This document shows positions 33,833-44,232 of a stretch of DNA of 64,000 bases, in pieces. Position 1 is the first letter of the stretch; each line of letters begins with the position of its first letter. Origin of the DNA: Pseudomonas graminis (GTDB taxonomy: Bacteria > Pseudomonadota > Gammaproteobacteria > Pseudomonadales > Pseudomonadaceae); NCBI RefSeq assembly GCF_002093745.1, contig NZ_MTSB01000023.1:1-64000 (forward strand), given 5' to 3'. The notes beneath the pieces are model-generated. The model saw only the letters and a list, made by a program, of their open reading frames with translations. It was not told the origin of the DNA and did no database searches. Position numbers and translations under genes: made by a program.

Positions 33833-33896
33833 GCCCGACTTCAGTCGGGCACCGAAAACAAAAAAGCTCCTGTCACGTATGTGCAGGAGCTTTTTT
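33833..33896. terminator. Tandem hairpins between uvrA and ftnA
   Basis: The first hairpin is GCCCGACT/AGTCGGGC (33833-33850). The second is AAAAAAGCTCCTG (33860-33872) with CAGGAGCTTTTTT (33884-33896), a perfect bidirectional intrinsic terminator serving the convergent uvrA and ftnA genes. Confidence 0.9.
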
Positions 33897-33908
33897 ATGG
33901 ACGCTGAA

Positions 33909-34373
33909 TCAGAACTGCGATTGCAGGTAATTCTGCAGGCCGATGGACTTGATCAGCCCCATCTGCTGTTCCAGCCAGTACGTGTGATCTTCTTCAGTAT
34001 CGGCCAACTGAACGCGCAGGATTTCACGCGTCACGTAGTCGCCGTGCAGCTCACAGAGCTCGATCCCCTTGCAGAGGGCGGCACGTACCTTGTATTCCAG
34101 GCGAAGATCGCTGGCGAGCATCTCAGGGACCGTGGTGCCGACGTCGAGATCATCAGGACGCATGCGCGGCGTGCCTTCCAGCATCAGAATCCGGCGCATC
34201 AAGGCATCAGCGTGTTGCGCCTCTTCTTCCATCTCGTGATTGATACGTTCATAGAGCTTGGAAAAGCCCCAGTCTTCGTACATGCGCGAATGAACGAAAT
34301 ATTGGTCACGAGCTGCCAATTCGCCCGTGAGCAACGTGTTGAGATAATCGATTACTTCCGGGTGGCCTAGCAT
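33909..34373 (-). CDS. ftnA: Haem-free bacterial ferritin FtnA
   Basis: The 154-residue four-helix ferritin ([20 protein letters not shown]) matches the P. aeruginosa gene once called bfrA, now FtnA (PA4235), in sequence from memory and in position beside uvrA. Ferroxidase residues are in place: Glu18, Glu51, His54, Glu93, Glu127 and His130. At position 52, where bacterioferritins have the haem-ligand Met, this protein has Ala (EEEAQHAD), so it should not bind haem. It oxidises and stores iron as a 24-mer. AGGAG nine bases upstream supports the ATG at 34373 rather than an upstream start. Confidence 0.9.
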   Translation of the reverse strand: MLGHPEVIDYLNTLLTGELAARDQYFVHSRMYEDWGFSKLYERINHEMEEEAQHADALMRRILMLEGTPRMRPDDLDVGTTVPEMLASDLRLEYKVRAALCKGIELCELHGDYVTREILRVQLADTEEDHTYWLEQQMGLIKSIGLQNYLQSQF

Positions 34374-34592
34374 CGCAACAAACTCCTGCTTCAAAGGCAG
34401 TAGTTTGAACCAAGCGCCGCGCGAGGTCACTCGGAAAAACGCAATAAACCGACAAAAAGCGGCGAAATTACGCCGTTAAGAAGCGAAAAACCGTCTAAAT
34501 GAGGGCGGTTCTGTTTCTCACTTCGACTCAATCCGAGAATGACAATACGGACGATTGGCACTGAGGTTTGGCTTTTCGGAATAGCAGACAAC

Positions 34593-34616
34593 AAAAAACC
34601 GGGCACTAGGCCCGGT
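34593..34616 (-). terminator. Intrinsic terminator of the alpha operon (after rplQ)
   Basis: On the minus strand ACCGGGC-CTAGT-GCCCGGT is followed by a T-run (plus-strand A-tract 34593-34598). It begins 20 bases beyond the rplQ stop. The rest of the 263-base gap to ftnA holds the ftnA promoter region and no gene; katA is absent. Confidence 0.88.
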
Positions 34617-34636
34617 CTTTTGTTCAAACTGATGTC

Positions 34637-35023
34637 TTATTCAGCGGCTTCTACAGAGCCACCGACAGGACGATCAACCAACTCGACATACGCCATAGGC
34701 GCGTTGTCGCCAGCGCGGAAACCGCACTTGAGGATACGCAGGTAGCCGCCCTGACGGGTTGCATAGCGCTTGCCCAGATCGTTGAACAGCTTGCCGACGA
34801 TTTCTTTCGAACGAGTACGGTCGAAAGCCAGACGACGGTTGGCAACGCTGTCTTCCTTGGCCAGGGTGATCAGCGGCTCGGCAACGCGACGCAGTTCCTT
34901 GGCTTTTGGCAGGGTAGTTTTGATCAGCTCGTGCTCGAACAGCGACACCGCCATGTTCTGAAACATGGCTTTGCGGTGAGAGCTGGTACGGCTCAGGTGA
35001 CGTCCACTTTTACGATGACGCAT
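34637..35023 (-). CDS. rplQ: Ribosomal protein L17
   Basis: 128 residues starting [20 protein letters not shown], the invariant L17 opening. It binds 23S rRNA near the exit tunnel of the large subunit. Last gene of the alpha operon (rpsM-rpsK-rpsD-rpoA-rplQ), 41 bases after rpoA. Confidence 0.97.
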   Translation of the reverse strand: MRHRKSGRHLSRTSSHRKAMFQNMAVSLFEHELIKTTLPKAKELRRVAEPLITLAKEDSVANRRLAFDRTRSKEIVGKLFNDLGKRYATRQGGYLRILKCGFRAGDNAPMAYVELVDRPVGGSVEAAE

Positions 35024-35064
35024 GGTTCATTCCTTACCAAACTCGCGTTCGGTGATTACGACGA

Positions 35065-36066
35065 TCAGGCCGTAGCCTTGTCGTCCTTCTTAAGACTTGC
35101 CGGCGGCCAGTTGTCGAGGCGCATGCCGAGGGAGAGACCACGAGAAGCCAGAACGTCCTTGATCTCGGTCAAGGATTTCTTGCCCAGGTTCGGAGTCTTC
35201 AACAGCTCTACTTCGGTGCGCTGAATCAGGTCGCCGATGTAGTAGATGTTCTCCGCCTTAAGGCAGTTGGCCGAACGCACGGTCAGTTCCAAATCGTCAA
35301 CCGGACGAAGCAGGATCGGATCGATCTCGTCTTCCTGTTCGATGACCACTGGTTCGCTGTCGCCTTTGAGGTCCACGAACGCAGCCAACTGCTGTTGCAG
35401 AATGGTTGCAGCGCGACGGATTGCCTCTTCAGGGTCCAGAGTACCGTTGGTTTCCAGATCAATAACCAGCTTGTCCAGGTTAGTACGCTGCTCGACACGG
35501 GCGTTTTCCACCACGTATGCGATACGGCGAACCGGGCTGAACGAAGAATCGAGCTGCAAGCGACCAATGCTGCGGCTTTCGTCTTCATCGCTTTGACGCG
35601 AGTCTGCCGGTTCATAACCACGACCACGAGCTACGGTGAGCTTCATGTTCAAGACGCCGTTAGACGCCAGGTTAGCGATTACGTGATCGGGGTTAACGAT
35701 CTCGACATCATGATCCAGCTGAATATCGGCAGCGGTAACCACCCCCGAACCCTTCTTCGACAAGGTCAGCGTAACTTCGTCTCGACCGTGCAGCTTGATA
35801 GCCAGACCTTTAAGGTTCAACAGGATTTCAATGACGTCTTCCTGTACACCTTCGATGGCGCTGTACTCATGAAGTACACCGTCAATCTCGGCCTCGACTA
35901 CTGCACAGCCGGGCATGGAGGACAACAAAATGCGGCGAAGCGCGTTGCCCAGGGTATGGCCGAAACCACGCTCGAGAGGCTCGAGAGTGATCTTGGCGCG
36001 GGTTGGACTGACAACCTGCACATCAATATGGCGGGGTGTCAGGAACTCATTTACCGAAATCTGCAT
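35065..36066 (-). CDS. rpoA: RNA polymerase alpha subunit
   Basis: 333 residues. The N-terminal domain (1-230) has the dimerisation segment [18 protein letters not shown] linker leads to the C-terminal domain (about 245-320) with [19 protein letters not shown] and [14 protein letters not shown], which contacts UP elements and activators. It nucleates polymerase assembly with beta and beta-prime, also encoded in this window. Confidence 0.98.
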
Positions 36067-36088
36067 GGATGCACCTATTTTCTAGCCC

Positions 36089-36709
36089 TTACTTGGAGTA
36101 GAGCTCGACAATCAGGCTTTCGTTGATGTCGGCGGATAGATCACTGCGAGCTGGTACGTTCTTGAAAACGCCCGATTTCTTCTCAGTGTCTACTTCTACC
36201 CATTCTACGCGGCCACGTTGGGCACACAGATCGAGAGCCTGGACAATACGCAGCTGATTCTTAGCCTTTTCGCGGATAGCAACGACGTCGCCAGCACGAA
36301 CCTGATAAGAAGGAACGTTAACGGTTTTGCCGTTTACGCTAACCGACTTGTGCGAAACCAATTGACGGGATTCGGCACGCGTCGAGCCGAAGCCCATGCG
36401 GTATACAACGTTGTCCAGACGGCATTCGAGCAGTTGCAGCAGGTTCTCGCCTGTTGCACCTTTCTTGCCGGCGGCTTCTTTGTAGTAGCCGCTGAACTGA
36501 CGCTCGAGAACGCCGTAGATACGACGGACTTTTTGCTTTTCACGCAGCTGAGTACCGTAATCGGACTGGCGACCGCGGCGTTGGCCGTGGATACCTGGAG
36601 CTGCTTCGATGTTGCACTTGGATTCGATAGCGCGAACGCCGCTCTTCAGAAAGAGATCGGTGCCTTCACGACGAGCAAGTTTGCATTTTGGACCAATGTA
36701 ACGAGCCAT
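36089..36709 (-). CDS. rpsD: Ribosomal protein S4
   Basis: 206 residues beginning [19 protein letters not shown]. The S4 RNA-binding domain is around 95-155 ([20 protein letters not shown]). It is a primary 16S binder that starts 30S assembly. In E. coli it represses the alpha operon by binding the rpsM leader. Length equals the E. coli protein. Confidence 0.98.
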   Translation of the reverse strand: MARYIGPKCKLARREGTDLFLKSGVRAIESKCNIEAAPGIHGQRRGRQSDYGTQLREKQKVRRIYGVLERQFSGYYKEAAGKKGATGENLLQLLECRLDNVVYRMGFGSTRAESRQLVSHKSVSVNGKTVNVPSYQVRAGDVVAIREKAKNQLRIVQALDLCAQRGRVEWVEVDTEKKSGVFKNVPARSDLSADINESLIVELYSK

Positions 36710-36727
36710 TTCTTACAGTCTCCTGGA

Positions 36728-37117
36728 TTACACGCGGCGCTTCTTCGGCGGACGGCACCCGTTGTGCGGGATTGGCGTCACGTCGGTGATGCTGGCGATC
36801 TTATAGCCACAGCCGTTCAATGCACGGACAGCGGATTCACGACCTGGGCCTGGACCCTTGACATTGACGTCGAGGTTCTTCAGACCGTACTCCAGCGCAG
36901 CTTGACCAGCACGTTCAGCAGCTACTTGAGCAGCAAACGGGGTGGACTTGCGCGAACCACGGAAACCCGAACCGCCGGAGGTAGCCCACGAAAGAGCGTT
37001 ACCTTGACGATCGGTAATGGTGACGATTGTGTTGTTAAACGACGCGTGGATGTGGGCGATGCCATCAACCACTGTCTTTTTAACTTTTTTACGAGGACGA
37101 GCAGCAGGTTTTGCCAT
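36728..37117 (-). CDS. rpsK: Ribosomal protein S11
   Basis: 129 residues with [20 protein letters not shown] and the C-terminal [17 protein letters not shown], both diagnostic. It sits on the 30S platform near the mRNA exit and the E site. Standard position between rpsM and rpsD. Confidence 0.98.
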   Translation of the reverse strand: MAKPAARPRKKVKKTVVDGIAHIHASFNNTIVTITDRQGNALSWATSGGSGFRGSRKSTPFAAQVAAERAGQAALEYGLKNLDVNVKGPGPGRESAVRALNGCGYKIASITDVTPIPHNGCRPPKKRRV

Positions 37118-37147
37118 GACTAAATTCCTGTCGTTGCGCTGGTGCGA

Positions 37148-37504
37148 TTACTTGCGGATCGGCTTACGCGGACCTTTGCGAGTACGCGCGTTGGTCTTGG
37201 TACGCTGACCGCGTACTGGAAGACCCCGACGATGACGCAGACCGCGGTAGCAGCCCAGGTCCATCAAGCGCTTGATTTTCATGTTGATTTCGCGACGCAG
37301 GTCACCTTCAGTGGTGAACTTCGCCACTTCGCCACGCAGCTGTTCAATCTGCTCATCGCTCAGATCTTTGATTTTCACCGCCGGGTTGACCCCGGTGGTT
37401 GCACAAATTTTCTGTGCAGTGGTGCGACCAACACCATAGATGTAGGTCAGCGAGATAACAGTATGCTTGTTATCTGGAATGTTAACGCCTGCAATACGGG
37501 CCAT
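37148..37504 (-). CDS. rpsM: Ribosomal protein S13
   Basis: 118 residues starting [14 protein letters not shown], with [20 protein letters not shown] near the C-terminus. It lies in the 30S head and contacts the 50S subunit (bridge B1) and P-site tRNA. First gene of the alpha operon; the 130-base leader before it contains a hairpin. Confidence 0.98.
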   Translation of the reverse strand: MARIAGVNIPDNKHTVISLTYIYGVGRTTAQKICATTGVNPAVKIKDLSDEQIEQLRGEVAKFTTEGDLRREINMKIKRLMDLGCYRGLRHRRGLPVRGQRTKTNARTRKGPRKPIRK

Positions 37505-37590
37505 TCAGTGGGACTCCAATTGACAGCTACCTACGCCCCGGAAGCCAAGAAATAGGGCGCGAGATAATATCGCTGTAGTAACAAATAATC

Positions 37591-37619
37591 AACCCAGCAG
37601 CGCACTAGCTGCTGGGCTT
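37591..37619 (-). promoter_or_regulatory. Hairpin in the rpmJ-rpsM gap (alpha-operon leader)
   Basis: CCCAGCAGC and GCTGCTGGG flank a six-base loop (plus-strand 37593-37616). Only a weak T-rich tail follows on the minus strand (TTGATTATTTG). It could partly terminate spc transcription or belong to the leader structure controlled by S4, as known in E. coli. The S4 link is inference. Confidence 0.5.
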
Positions 37620-37634
37620 AAGCACAAATCACAA

Positions 37635-37751
37635 TCAGCCTTGGCGCTGCTTATGACGTGGTTCCGCGCTGCAAATTACTCGAACAACACCTTCGCGGCG
37701 AATAATCTTGCAGTTACGGCACAGCTTTTTCACCGATGCACGAACTTTCAT
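37635..37751 (-). CDS. rpmJ: Ribosomal protein L36
   Basis: 38 residues found by direct translation: [20 protein letters not shown] followed by [18 protein letters not shown]. It is of the zinc-binding type, with Cys11, Cys14, Cys27 and His33 as ligands. It occupies the usual place between secY and rpsM. Because the zinc ribbon is intact, a zinc-free paralogue, if present, would be encoded elsewhere. Confidence 0.95.
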
Positions 37752-37779
37752 CACCAACTCCTCGAACCTTAGGGGTGCT

Positions 37780-39114
37780 TCAGCGCAGCATACCGCCGCT
37801 GCCACCGTAGCCCTTCAGGTTGGCTTTCTTCATCAGGGATTCATACTGGTGCGAAACGAGGTGAGATTGCACTTGCGACATAAAGTCCATCACAACCACG
37901 ACCACGATCAGCAACGAGGTCCCGCCAAGGTAGAACGGAACGTTTGCCGCGACCACCAGAAACTGGGGAAGCAGACACACGGCCGTCATATATAGAGCAC
38001 CGAACATGGTCAAGCGAGTCAAAACGCCATCAATATAGCGTGCCGACTGCTCACCTGGACGAATACCCGGAATAAAGGCACCGGACTTCTTCAGGTTTTC
38101 CGCTACGTCTTTCGGATTGAACATCAACGCCGTATAGAAGAAGCAGAAGAAAATAATCCCTGCACTAAACAGCAGAATATTCAACGGCTGACCAGGAGCG
38201 ATCGACTGCGAGATGTCCTGCAACCAGCCCAAACCTTCAGACTGACCGAACCAGGAACCCAACGAAGCCGGGAACAGCAAAATGCTGCTCGCGAAAATGG
38301 CTGGAATTACGCCAGCCATGTTCACTTTCAACGGCAAGTGGCTTGTCTGCGCGGCGAAGACCTTGCGGCCCTGCTGACGCTTGGCGTAGTGAACAGCAAT
38401 ACGACGCTGACCACGCTCAATGAACACCACAAAACCGATGATCGCTACTGCCAGCAAACCGATCGCAACCAGAGCGAAAATATTGATATCACCCTGCCGT
38501 GCAGACTCGAAAGACTGCCCTATCGCTCTCGGAAGACCAGCGACGATACCTGCGAAAATCAACATCGAGATACCGTTGCCGACACCACGTTCGGTAATCT
38601 GCTCGCCCAGCCACATCATGAACATCGCACCTGCCACGAAGGTAGTTACGGCCACAAAGTGGAAACCCAGGTCCCCAGAAAACGCAACGCCCTGACTCGC
38701 CAGGCCAACGGACATGCCGATAGCTTGAACCAGAGCCAGGACAACAGTGCCGTAGCGGGTGTACTGGCTTATCTTACGACGGCCAGCCTCACCTTCCTTC
38801 TTCAACTGCTCCAGCTGCGGGCTGACGGCTGTCATCAGCTGCATGATGATCGACGCCGAAATGTACGGCATGATCCCCAATGCAAAGATGCTCATCCGCT
38901 CCAGCGCGCCGCCGGAAAACATGTTGAACAAGCTAAGAATGGTCCCCTCATTCTGTCGAAACAGTTCTGCGAGTCGGTCCGGGTTGATACCTGGAACCGG
39001 GATGTGTGCGCCTATTCGGTAGACGATAATCGCCAGGAACAGAAAACGCAGACGAGCCCAGAGTTCAGACATACCGCCCTTGCCGAGCGCAGAGAGAGCA
39101 CCTTGCTTAGCCAT
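37780..39114 (-). CDS. secY: Protein translocase channel subunit SecY
   Basis: 444 residues with ten membrane helices. The plug and pore region begins [14 protein letters not shown]; the later loops read [19 protein letters not shown] and [20 protein letters not shown]. With SecE and SecG it forms the inner-membrane channel for Sec substrates and membrane proteins. Penultimate gene of the spc operon, directly after rplO. Confidence 0.97.
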
Positions 39115-39549
39115 TTATTCCTCGAACTTGCCGCCAGCTGCTTCGATAGCCGCACGCGCACCTTTGGTGGCGGCGATACCCTTGATAGTGACAGCGCGAG
39201 TAACTTCGCCCGACAGCATGATTTTCACACGCTGTACGTTCTGGTTAATCACGTTGGCATCTTTCAGGGACTGCACAGTTACGATGTCGCCTTCCACTTT
39301 AGCCAGCTCGGACAGACGCACTTCTGCGCGGTCCATGGCCTTCAGGGAAACGAAACCGAATTTTGGCAGGCGACGATGCAGCGGCTGTTGGCCGCCCTCA
39401 AAGCCCGGAGCAATGGTGCCACCGGAGCGGGAGCTTTGACCTTTGTGGCCACGACCACCGGTCTTGCCCAAACCGCTACCGATACCACGGCCCGGACGAT
39501 GCTTTTCGCGACGGGAACCCGGCGCTGGACTCAGATCATTGAGTTTCAT
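39115..39549 (-). CDS. rplO: Ribosomal protein L15
   Basis: 144 residues starting [20 protein letters not shown] with the Gly/Arg-rich [19 protein letters not shown] that threads into 23S rRNA. Late assembly protein of the 50S subunit. Its stop abuts the secY start. Confidence 0.98.
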   Translation of the reverse strand: MKLNDLSPAPGSRREKHRPGRGIGSGLGKTGGRGHKGQSSRSGGTIAPGFEGGQQPLHRRLPKFGFVSLKAMDRAEVRLSELAKVEGDIVTVQSLKDANVINQNVQRVKIMLSGEVTRAVTIKGIAATKGARAAIEAAGGKFEE

Positions 39550-39552
39550 CGA

Positions 39553-39729
39553 TTAACCCTCGACTCGCAGCATGTAGTAAGCCTTGTTGATCATCCCGCG
39601 ATTTTCGGGAGTATCCAGGACTTCTACAGTGTGACCGATGCGACGCAGACCCAAACCCTTAATGCACAATCTGTGATTAGGGATGCGGCCGGTCATGCTT
39701 TTGATCAGCGTTACTTTAACGGTAGCCAT
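39553..39729 (-). CDS. rpmD: Ribosomal protein L30
   Basis: 58 residues read directly from the minus strand: [20 protein letters not shown], with [20 protein letters not shown] later. A typical short bacterial L30 of the 50S subunit. It lies three bases from both rplO and rpsE, in standard spc order. Confidence 0.95.
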   Translation of the reverse strand: MATVKVTLIKSMTGRIPNHRLCIKGLGLRRIGHTVEVLDTPENRGMINKAYYMLRVEG

Positions 39730-39731
39730 GA

Positions 39732-40232
39732 TCAGATGATCTCCTCAACACGCTTGCCACGTTTGGCAGCGATGGACTCAGGAGACTGCATGCCCTTCAA
39801 ACCCTTGAAAGTGGCGTGAACCACGTTTACAGGGTTAGTCGAACCGTAGCACTTGGCCAATACGTTCTGCACACCGGCAACTTCCAGCACTGCGCGCATT
39901 GCGCCGCCAGCGATGATACCGGTACCTTCAGAAGCAGGCTGCATGTACACCTTGGAGGCGCCATGAGCAGACTTCATTGCGTACTGCAGGGTAGTGCCGT
40001 TCAGATCAACCTGAATCATGTTGCGACGAGCAGCTTCCATCGCCTTCTGGATCGCAGCAGGCACTTCACGTGACTTGCCACGGCCGAAGCCAACACGCCC
40101 TTTACCATCACCCACTACGGTCAACGCAGTGAAAGTGAAGATACGGCCGCCTTTTACGGTTTTGGCCACGCGGTTAACTTGAACCAGCTTCTCGATGTAG
40201 CCTTCGTCGCGTTTTTGGTCGTGATTTGACAT
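39732..40232 (-). CDS. rpsE: Ribosomal protein S5
   Basis: 166 residues with the S5 double-stranded-RNA-binding domain ([20 protein letters not shown]) and [20 protein letters not shown]. It lies at the mRNA entry channel and affects decoding fidelity; spectinomycin-resistance changes map to its N-terminal loop (residues near VAKTVKGG), which looks wild type. Confidence 0.98.
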   Translation of the reverse strand: MSNHDQKRDEGYIEKLVQVNRVAKTVKGGRIFTFTALTVVGDGKGRVGFGRGKSREVPAAIQKAMEAARRNMIQVDLNGTTLQYAMKSAHGASKVYMQPASEGTGIIAGGAMRAVLEVAGVQNVLAKCYGSTNPVNVVHATFKGLKGMQSPESIAAKRGKRVEEII

Positions 40233-40235
40233 AAC

Positions 40236-40586
40236 TTAGAACTCCAGCCCGCCTTCACGAGCAGCATCAGCCAGCGCTTTGACACGGCCGTGGTACTTGA
40301 AGCCAGAACGGTCGAAAGCGACTTGCGATACACCCGCGGCTTTCGCGCGCTCGGCGACCAGCTTGCCAACCTTAGTGGCCGCGTCGATGTTGCCAGTGGC
40401 GCCATCACGCAGTTCTTTGTCCAAAGTCGAGGCACTTGCCAGGACTTTGCTGCCGTCGGCCGAGATGACCTGGGCATAAATGTGCTGCGAAGAGCGGTGC
40501 ACGCAGAGACGCACGACTTCTAGCTCGTGCATTTTCAGGCGTGCTTTGCGAGCGCGACGCAGTCGGGTAACTTTTTTGACGGTCAT
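40236..40586 (-). CDS. rplR: Ribosomal protein L18
   Basis: 116 residues beginning [20 protein letters not shown] and ending [15 protein letters not shown]. It binds 5S rRNA with L5 and L25. Three bases upstream of rpsE. Confidence 0.98.
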   Translation of the reverse strand: MTVKKVTRLRRARKARLKMHELEVVRLCVHRSSQHIYAQVISADGSKVLASASTLDKELRDGATGNIDAATKVGKLVAERAKAAGVSQVAFDRSGFKYHGRVKALADAAREGGLEF

Positions 40587-40596
40587 TTGCTATGCC

Positions 40597-41130
40597 CTAC
40601 TTCTTCTTGGCTTCTTTACGGCGGACGACTTCGTCCGCGTAACGCACACCTTTGCCTTTGTAAGGCTCAGGACGGCGGAAGTCGCGGATCTCAGCGGCCA
40701 CTTGACCAACCAACTGCTTATCGATACCGCGAATCAGGATATCGGTCTGGCTGGGGGTCTCAGCGGTGATGCCATTCGGCAATTCATAGTCCACCGGGTG
40801 CGAGAAGCCAAGTGCAAGGTTCAGGACCGTGCCTTTTGCTTGCGCCTTGTAACCAACACCGACCAGCTGGAGCTTACGCTCGAAGCCTTGGCTTACGCCC
40901 TGGACCATGTTGTTAACCAGTGCACGAGTGGTGCCGGCCATTGCGCGGGTTTGTTGATCGCCATTGCGAGCAGCGAAACGCAGCTCACCAGCTTCTTCAA
41001 CAATCTCAACAGACGAATGGACGTTCAGTTCTAGAGTGCCCTTAGCACCCTTCACCGAAAGTTGCTGGCCGACGAGTTTGACTTCGACGCCGGATGGCAA
41101 CTTAACGGGGTTCTTAGCTACGCGTGACAT
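40597..41130 (-). CDS. rplF: Ribosomal protein L6
   Basis: 177 residues ([20 protein letters not shown]) with two L6 domains; the C-terminal one carries [20 protein letters not shown]. It lies near the elongation-factor site of the 50S subunit. Standard spc position. Confidence 0.98.
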   Translation of the reverse strand: MSRVAKNPVKLPSGVEVKLVGQQLSVKGAKGTLELNVHSSVEIVEEAGELRFAARNGDQQTRAMAGTTRALVNNMVQGVSQGFERKLQLVGVGYKAQAKGTVLNLALGFSHPVDYELPNGITAETPSQTDILIRGIDKQLVGQVAAEIRDFRRPEPYKGKGVRYADEVVRRKEAKKK

Positions 41131-41142
41131 GCTTATCCCCCC

Positions 41143-41535
41143 TTAGAACACAGTGCAAAGCACTTCGCCACCGACACCGGCAGCGCGCGCAGCACGATCC
41201 GTCATCACACCTTTACTGGTGGAGACGATAGACACACCAAGACCGCCACGAACTTTCGGCAGATCATCGGAGGACTTGTACTGACGCAAGCCTGGGCGGC
41301 TGACGCGCTTAACCTCTTCGATGACCGGACGGCCTTCGAAGTACTTAAGCTCGATGGACAGCGAGGATTTAACTTCGCTGCTGATCTGATAACCCGCAAT
41401 GTAGCCTTCGTCCTTCAGGACTTTTGCTACAGCAACCTTCAACGTGGAAGATGGCATGCTTACGACGGGCTTTTCAGCCATCTGGGCATTACGGATACGA
41501 GTTAGCATGTCCGCTAACGGGTCCTGCATACTCAT
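41143..41535 (-). CDS. rpsH: Ribosomal protein S8
   Basis: 130 residues ([20 protein letters not shown]) with the C-terminal [20 protein letters not shown]. It is a primary binder of 16S helix 21 and, in E. coli, represses the spc operon through a mimic at rplE. It is separated from rpsN by an unusually long 214-base gap with a strong hairpin. Confidence 0.98.
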   Translation of the reverse strand: MSMQDPLADMLTRIRNAQMAEKPVVSMPSSTLKVAVAKVLKDEGYIAGYQISSEVKSSLSIELKYFEGRPVIEEVKRVSRPGLRQYKSSDDLPKVRGGLGVSIVSTSKGVMTDRAARAAGVGGEVLCTVF

Positions 41536-41656
41536 GGGCTAGACGCTCCTAAAACAAAATAATTAGCCTTGCGGCTACAGCTTGATCGCCGAGAACTTCC
41601 GGGCAAGTGAAAACACGGGCTCAGGCGAGCCGGCAATTCTAGCCCTACCCCGGAAA

Positions 41657-41686
41657 TGAATCAAGCCCCAAAAGGGGCTTGATTCA
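41657..41686 (-). promoter_or_regulatory. Perfect 13-pair hairpin between rpsN and rpsH
   Basis: TGAATCAAGCCCC and GGGGCTTGATTCA flank an AAAA loop on the plus strand with no mismatch. On the transcribed (minus) strand the stem is followed by TTTCC only, so full termination is unlikely. It may attenuate, stabilise or mark processing of the spc mRNA. Confidence 0.7.
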
Positions 41687-41749
41687 AATTCAGGCTCCGG
41701 CCCGACCGGTGACTTTCGCAACCGGAAGGGACGAAACGAGAGGTGCGCC

Positions 41750-42055
41750 TTACCAGCTGGCTTTAACCAGACCTGGAACGTCGCCACGCATAGCCGCTTC
41801 ACGCAGCTTGTTACGGCCGAGGCCGAACTTGCGATAGACGCCGTGTGGACGACCAGTGATGCGGCAACGGTTACGCATGCGCGCAGCGCTTGCATCACGT
41901 GGTTGCTTCTGCAGGGCTACGGTAGCTTCCCAACGCGCTTCTGGACTGGCGTTCAGATCAACGATGATAGCTTTCAGCTCTGCACGCTTCTTGGCGTACT
42001 TGGCAACGGTGAGCTGACGCTTCAGCTCACGGTTTTTCATGCTCTTCTTGGCCAT
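41750..42055 (-). CDS. rpsN: Ribosomal protein S14
   Basis: 101 residues starting [20 protein letters not shown]. It is the long, zinc-free S14 type: the C-terminal [20 protein letters not shown] has one Cys and no CxxC pair. It joins the 30S head late. The frame is open 22 codons upstream into rplE, but the conserved MAKKS fixes the start at 42055. Confidence 0.97.
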
Positions 42056-42068
42056 TTTCCTACTCCAA

Positions 42069-42608
42069 TCAGTTGCGGAACGGGAATTTGAAAGCACGCA
42101 GCAATGCGCGACCTTCGTCATCGTTCTTGGCAGTGGTGGTCAGGGTAATGTCCAGACCGCGGAGAGCATCGATCTTGTCGTAATCGATTTCCGGGAAAAT
42201 GATCTGCTCTTTTACGCCCATGCTGTAGTTACCACGACCATCGAAGGACTTGGCATTCAGGCCGCGGAAGTCGCGAACCCGAGGCAGGGAGATCGACAGC
42301 AGACGATCCAGGAATTCATACATACGATCGCGGCGCAGAGTCACTTTGACGCCGATCGGCCAACCTTCACGGACTTTAAAGCCAGCGATGGATTTCCGAG
42401 CGTAAGTCACAACGACTTTTTGACCGGTGATCTTTTCCAGGTCAGCCACAGCGTGCTCGATGATTTTCTTGTCACCGATCGCTTCGCCCAGACCCATGTT
42501 CAGGGTAATTTTAGTAACGCGCGGAACTTCCATCACGTTCGAGAGCTTAAGTTCTTCTTTAAGCTTCGGAGCGATTTCCTTCCGGTAAATCTCTTTTAGT
42601 CGTGCCAT
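42069..42608 (-). CDS. rplE: Ribosomal protein L5
   Basis: 179 residues ([20 protein letters not shown]) with the 5S-rRNA-binding and P-site-tRNA-contacting loops ([20 protein letters not shown]). Ends [11 protein letters not shown] as in other proteobacteria. Its start region is the E. coli S8-repression target; I did not verify that structure here. Confidence 0.98.
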
Positions 42609-42628
42609 GGTCTTCTACCTAGCAGTGT

Positions 42629-42943
42629 TCAAGCATCAACCGCTTTTTGGGTCGACTTGAAGACACGAATTTTCTTGCCGTCTTCAACTTTGAAACCAAC
42701 GCGATCAGCCTTGTTGGTTGCGCCGTTGAAAATGGCGACGTTGGAAGCGTGCAGTGGCGCTTCTTTCTCGACGATACCGCCCTGTACGCCCGACATCGGG
42801 TTTGGCTTGGTATGACGCTTCACCAGGTTGATCCCACCAACGACCAGACGGTCGTCAGCGAGAACCTTGAGCACCTTACCGCGCTTACCTTTGTCTTTGC
42901 CGGCGATCACGATGATCTCGTCGTCACGACGAATCTTTTGCAT
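42629..42943 (-). CDS. rplX: Ribosomal protein L24
   Basis: 104 residues with a KOW motif ([20 protein letters not shown]). It is an early assembly initiator at the 50S tunnel exit. Lies between rplN and rplE. Confidence 0.98.
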   Translation of the reverse strand: MQKIRRDDEIIVIAGKDKGKRGKVLKVLADDRLVVGGINLVKRHTKPNPMSGVQGGIVEKEAPLHASNVAIFNGATNKADRVGFKVEDGKKIRVFKSTQKAVDA

Positions 42944-42954
42944 TTCGGATCTCC

Positions 42955-43323
42955 TTAGAGCACTTCTGGGGCGAGCGAGACGATCTTCATGAACTTCTCA
43001 GTACGAAGTTCACGGGTCACTGGCCCAAAGATACGGGTACCGATCGGCTCTTGCTTGTTGTTCAACAGAACAGCAGCGTTGCCATCGAAGCGGATGATGG
43101 AGCCGTCTGCACGACGAACACCATGGCGAGTGCGGACTACGACAGCAGTCATCACTTGGCCTTTCTTCACCTTGCCGCGAGGAATTGCTTCCTTGACGGT
43201 CACTTTGATGATGTCACCGATACCAGCGTAACGACGATGGGAGCCACCCAGCACCTTGATGCACATAACACGGCGAGCGCCGCTGTTATCGGCCACATCG
43301 AGCATGGATTGAGTCTGAATCAT
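42955..43323 (-). CDS. rplN: Ribosomal protein L14
   Basis: 122 residues starting [20 protein letters not shown], the usual L14 opening. It forms an intersubunit bridge. First gene of the spc operon in the E. coli scheme, only 23 bases after rpsQ here, so S10 and spc may be read through. Confidence 0.98.
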   Translation of the reverse strand: MIQTQSMLDVADNSGARRVMCIKVLGGSHRRYAGIGDIIKVTVKEAIPRGKVKKGQVMTAVVVRTRHGVRRADGSIIRFDGNAAVLLNNKQEPIGTRIFGPVTRELRTEKFMKIVSLAPEVL

Positions 43324-43346
43324 ATAATTTCTCCGACCCCTAGCCC

Positions 43347-43613
43347 TTAGACTTCCACAGCGCGTTCGAGGATATCAACCAACGCCCAAGACTTGGTCTT
43401 GGCTACGGGACGGGTTTCACGAATAGTGACCTTGTCGCCGATATGGCATTGATTGGTTTCGTCGTGTGCGTGCAGCTTAGTCGAACGCTTAACGTATTTA
43501 CCGTAGATCGGGTGCTTTACGCGACGCTCGATCAGAACGGTGATGGTCTTGTCCATCTTGTCGCTGACAACACGGCCAGTCAGCGTACGGACAGTTTTTT
43601 CGGCTTCAGCCAT
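43347..43613 (-). CDS. rpsQ: Ribosomal protein S17
   Basis: 88 residues with [20 protein letters not shown], the S17 OB-fold signature. Primary 16S binder. Last gene of the S10 operon, two bases after rpmC. Confidence 0.98.
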   Translation of the reverse strand: MAEAEKTVRTLTGRVVSDKMDKTITVLIERRVKHPIYGKYVKRSTKLHAHDETNQCHIGDKVTIRETRPVAKTKSWALVDILERAVEV

Positions 43614-43615
43614 GA

Positions 43616-43807
43616 TTACTTACCTGCCTGCTGGTTGAGCACAGTTTTCACGCGAGCGATGTCACGCTTAACTTGCGAGAGCAGATGAGACTGCCCCAAC
43701 TGGCCAGTTGCTTTCTGCATACGCAGATTGAACTGGTCGCGCAGCAGGCCGAGCAGTTGCTCGTTCAGCTGCTGTGCTGATTTTTCACGAAGTTCATTCG
43801 CTTTCAT
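43616..43807 (-). CDS. rpmC: Ribosomal protein L29
   Basis: 63 residues starting [20 protein letters not shown], two helices forming an antiparallel coil beside the tunnel exit where SRP and trigger factor dock. Its ATG overlaps the rplP stop by one base (TGATG), so it is coupled. An upstream in-frame GTG at 43810 is less likely. Confidence 0.97.
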
Positions 43808-44220
43808 CACATCACCGTCCGCTTAACAAAGGAGGTGGCGAGCGGCAGCTTTGCAGCAGCCAGGGCGAAAGCCTCACGCGCCAGCTCTTCAGTAACACCC
43901 TCGATTTCATACAGGACTTTGCCTGGCTGAATCTGGGCAACCCAGTACTCCACGTTACCTTTACCTTTACCCATCCGAACTTCGAGTGGCTTTTTGGTGA
44001 CAGGCTTGTCCGGGAACACACGGATCCAGATCTTGCCGCCACGTTTAACGTGACGGGTCAGAGCACGACGCGCTGACTCGATCTGACGAGCGGTGAGACG
44101 ACCACGAGCTACAGACTTCAGCGCGAACTCGCCGAAGCTGACTTTGCTACCGCGCAGTGCCAGACCACGGTTGTGGCCGGTCATCTGCTTGCGGAACTTC
44201 GTACGCTTTGGTTGCAACAT
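43807..44220 (-). CDS. rplP: Ribosomal protein L16
   Basis: 137 residues ([20 protein letters not shown]) with [20 protein letters not shown]. It organises the A-site region of the peptidyl-transferase centre. Conserved Arg81 (here in the MGKGKGN stretch context) is the usual hydroxylation site in E. coli; I only note the conservation of this loop. Confidence 0.98.
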
Positions 44221-44232
44221 TTGGCGTACCCC

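Noticed and set aside
38338..39819. 493-codon plus-strand frame across secY, rplO, rpmD and rpsE
   Set aside because: Crosses four conserved genes in opposite orientation; composition reflects complementary codon bias.
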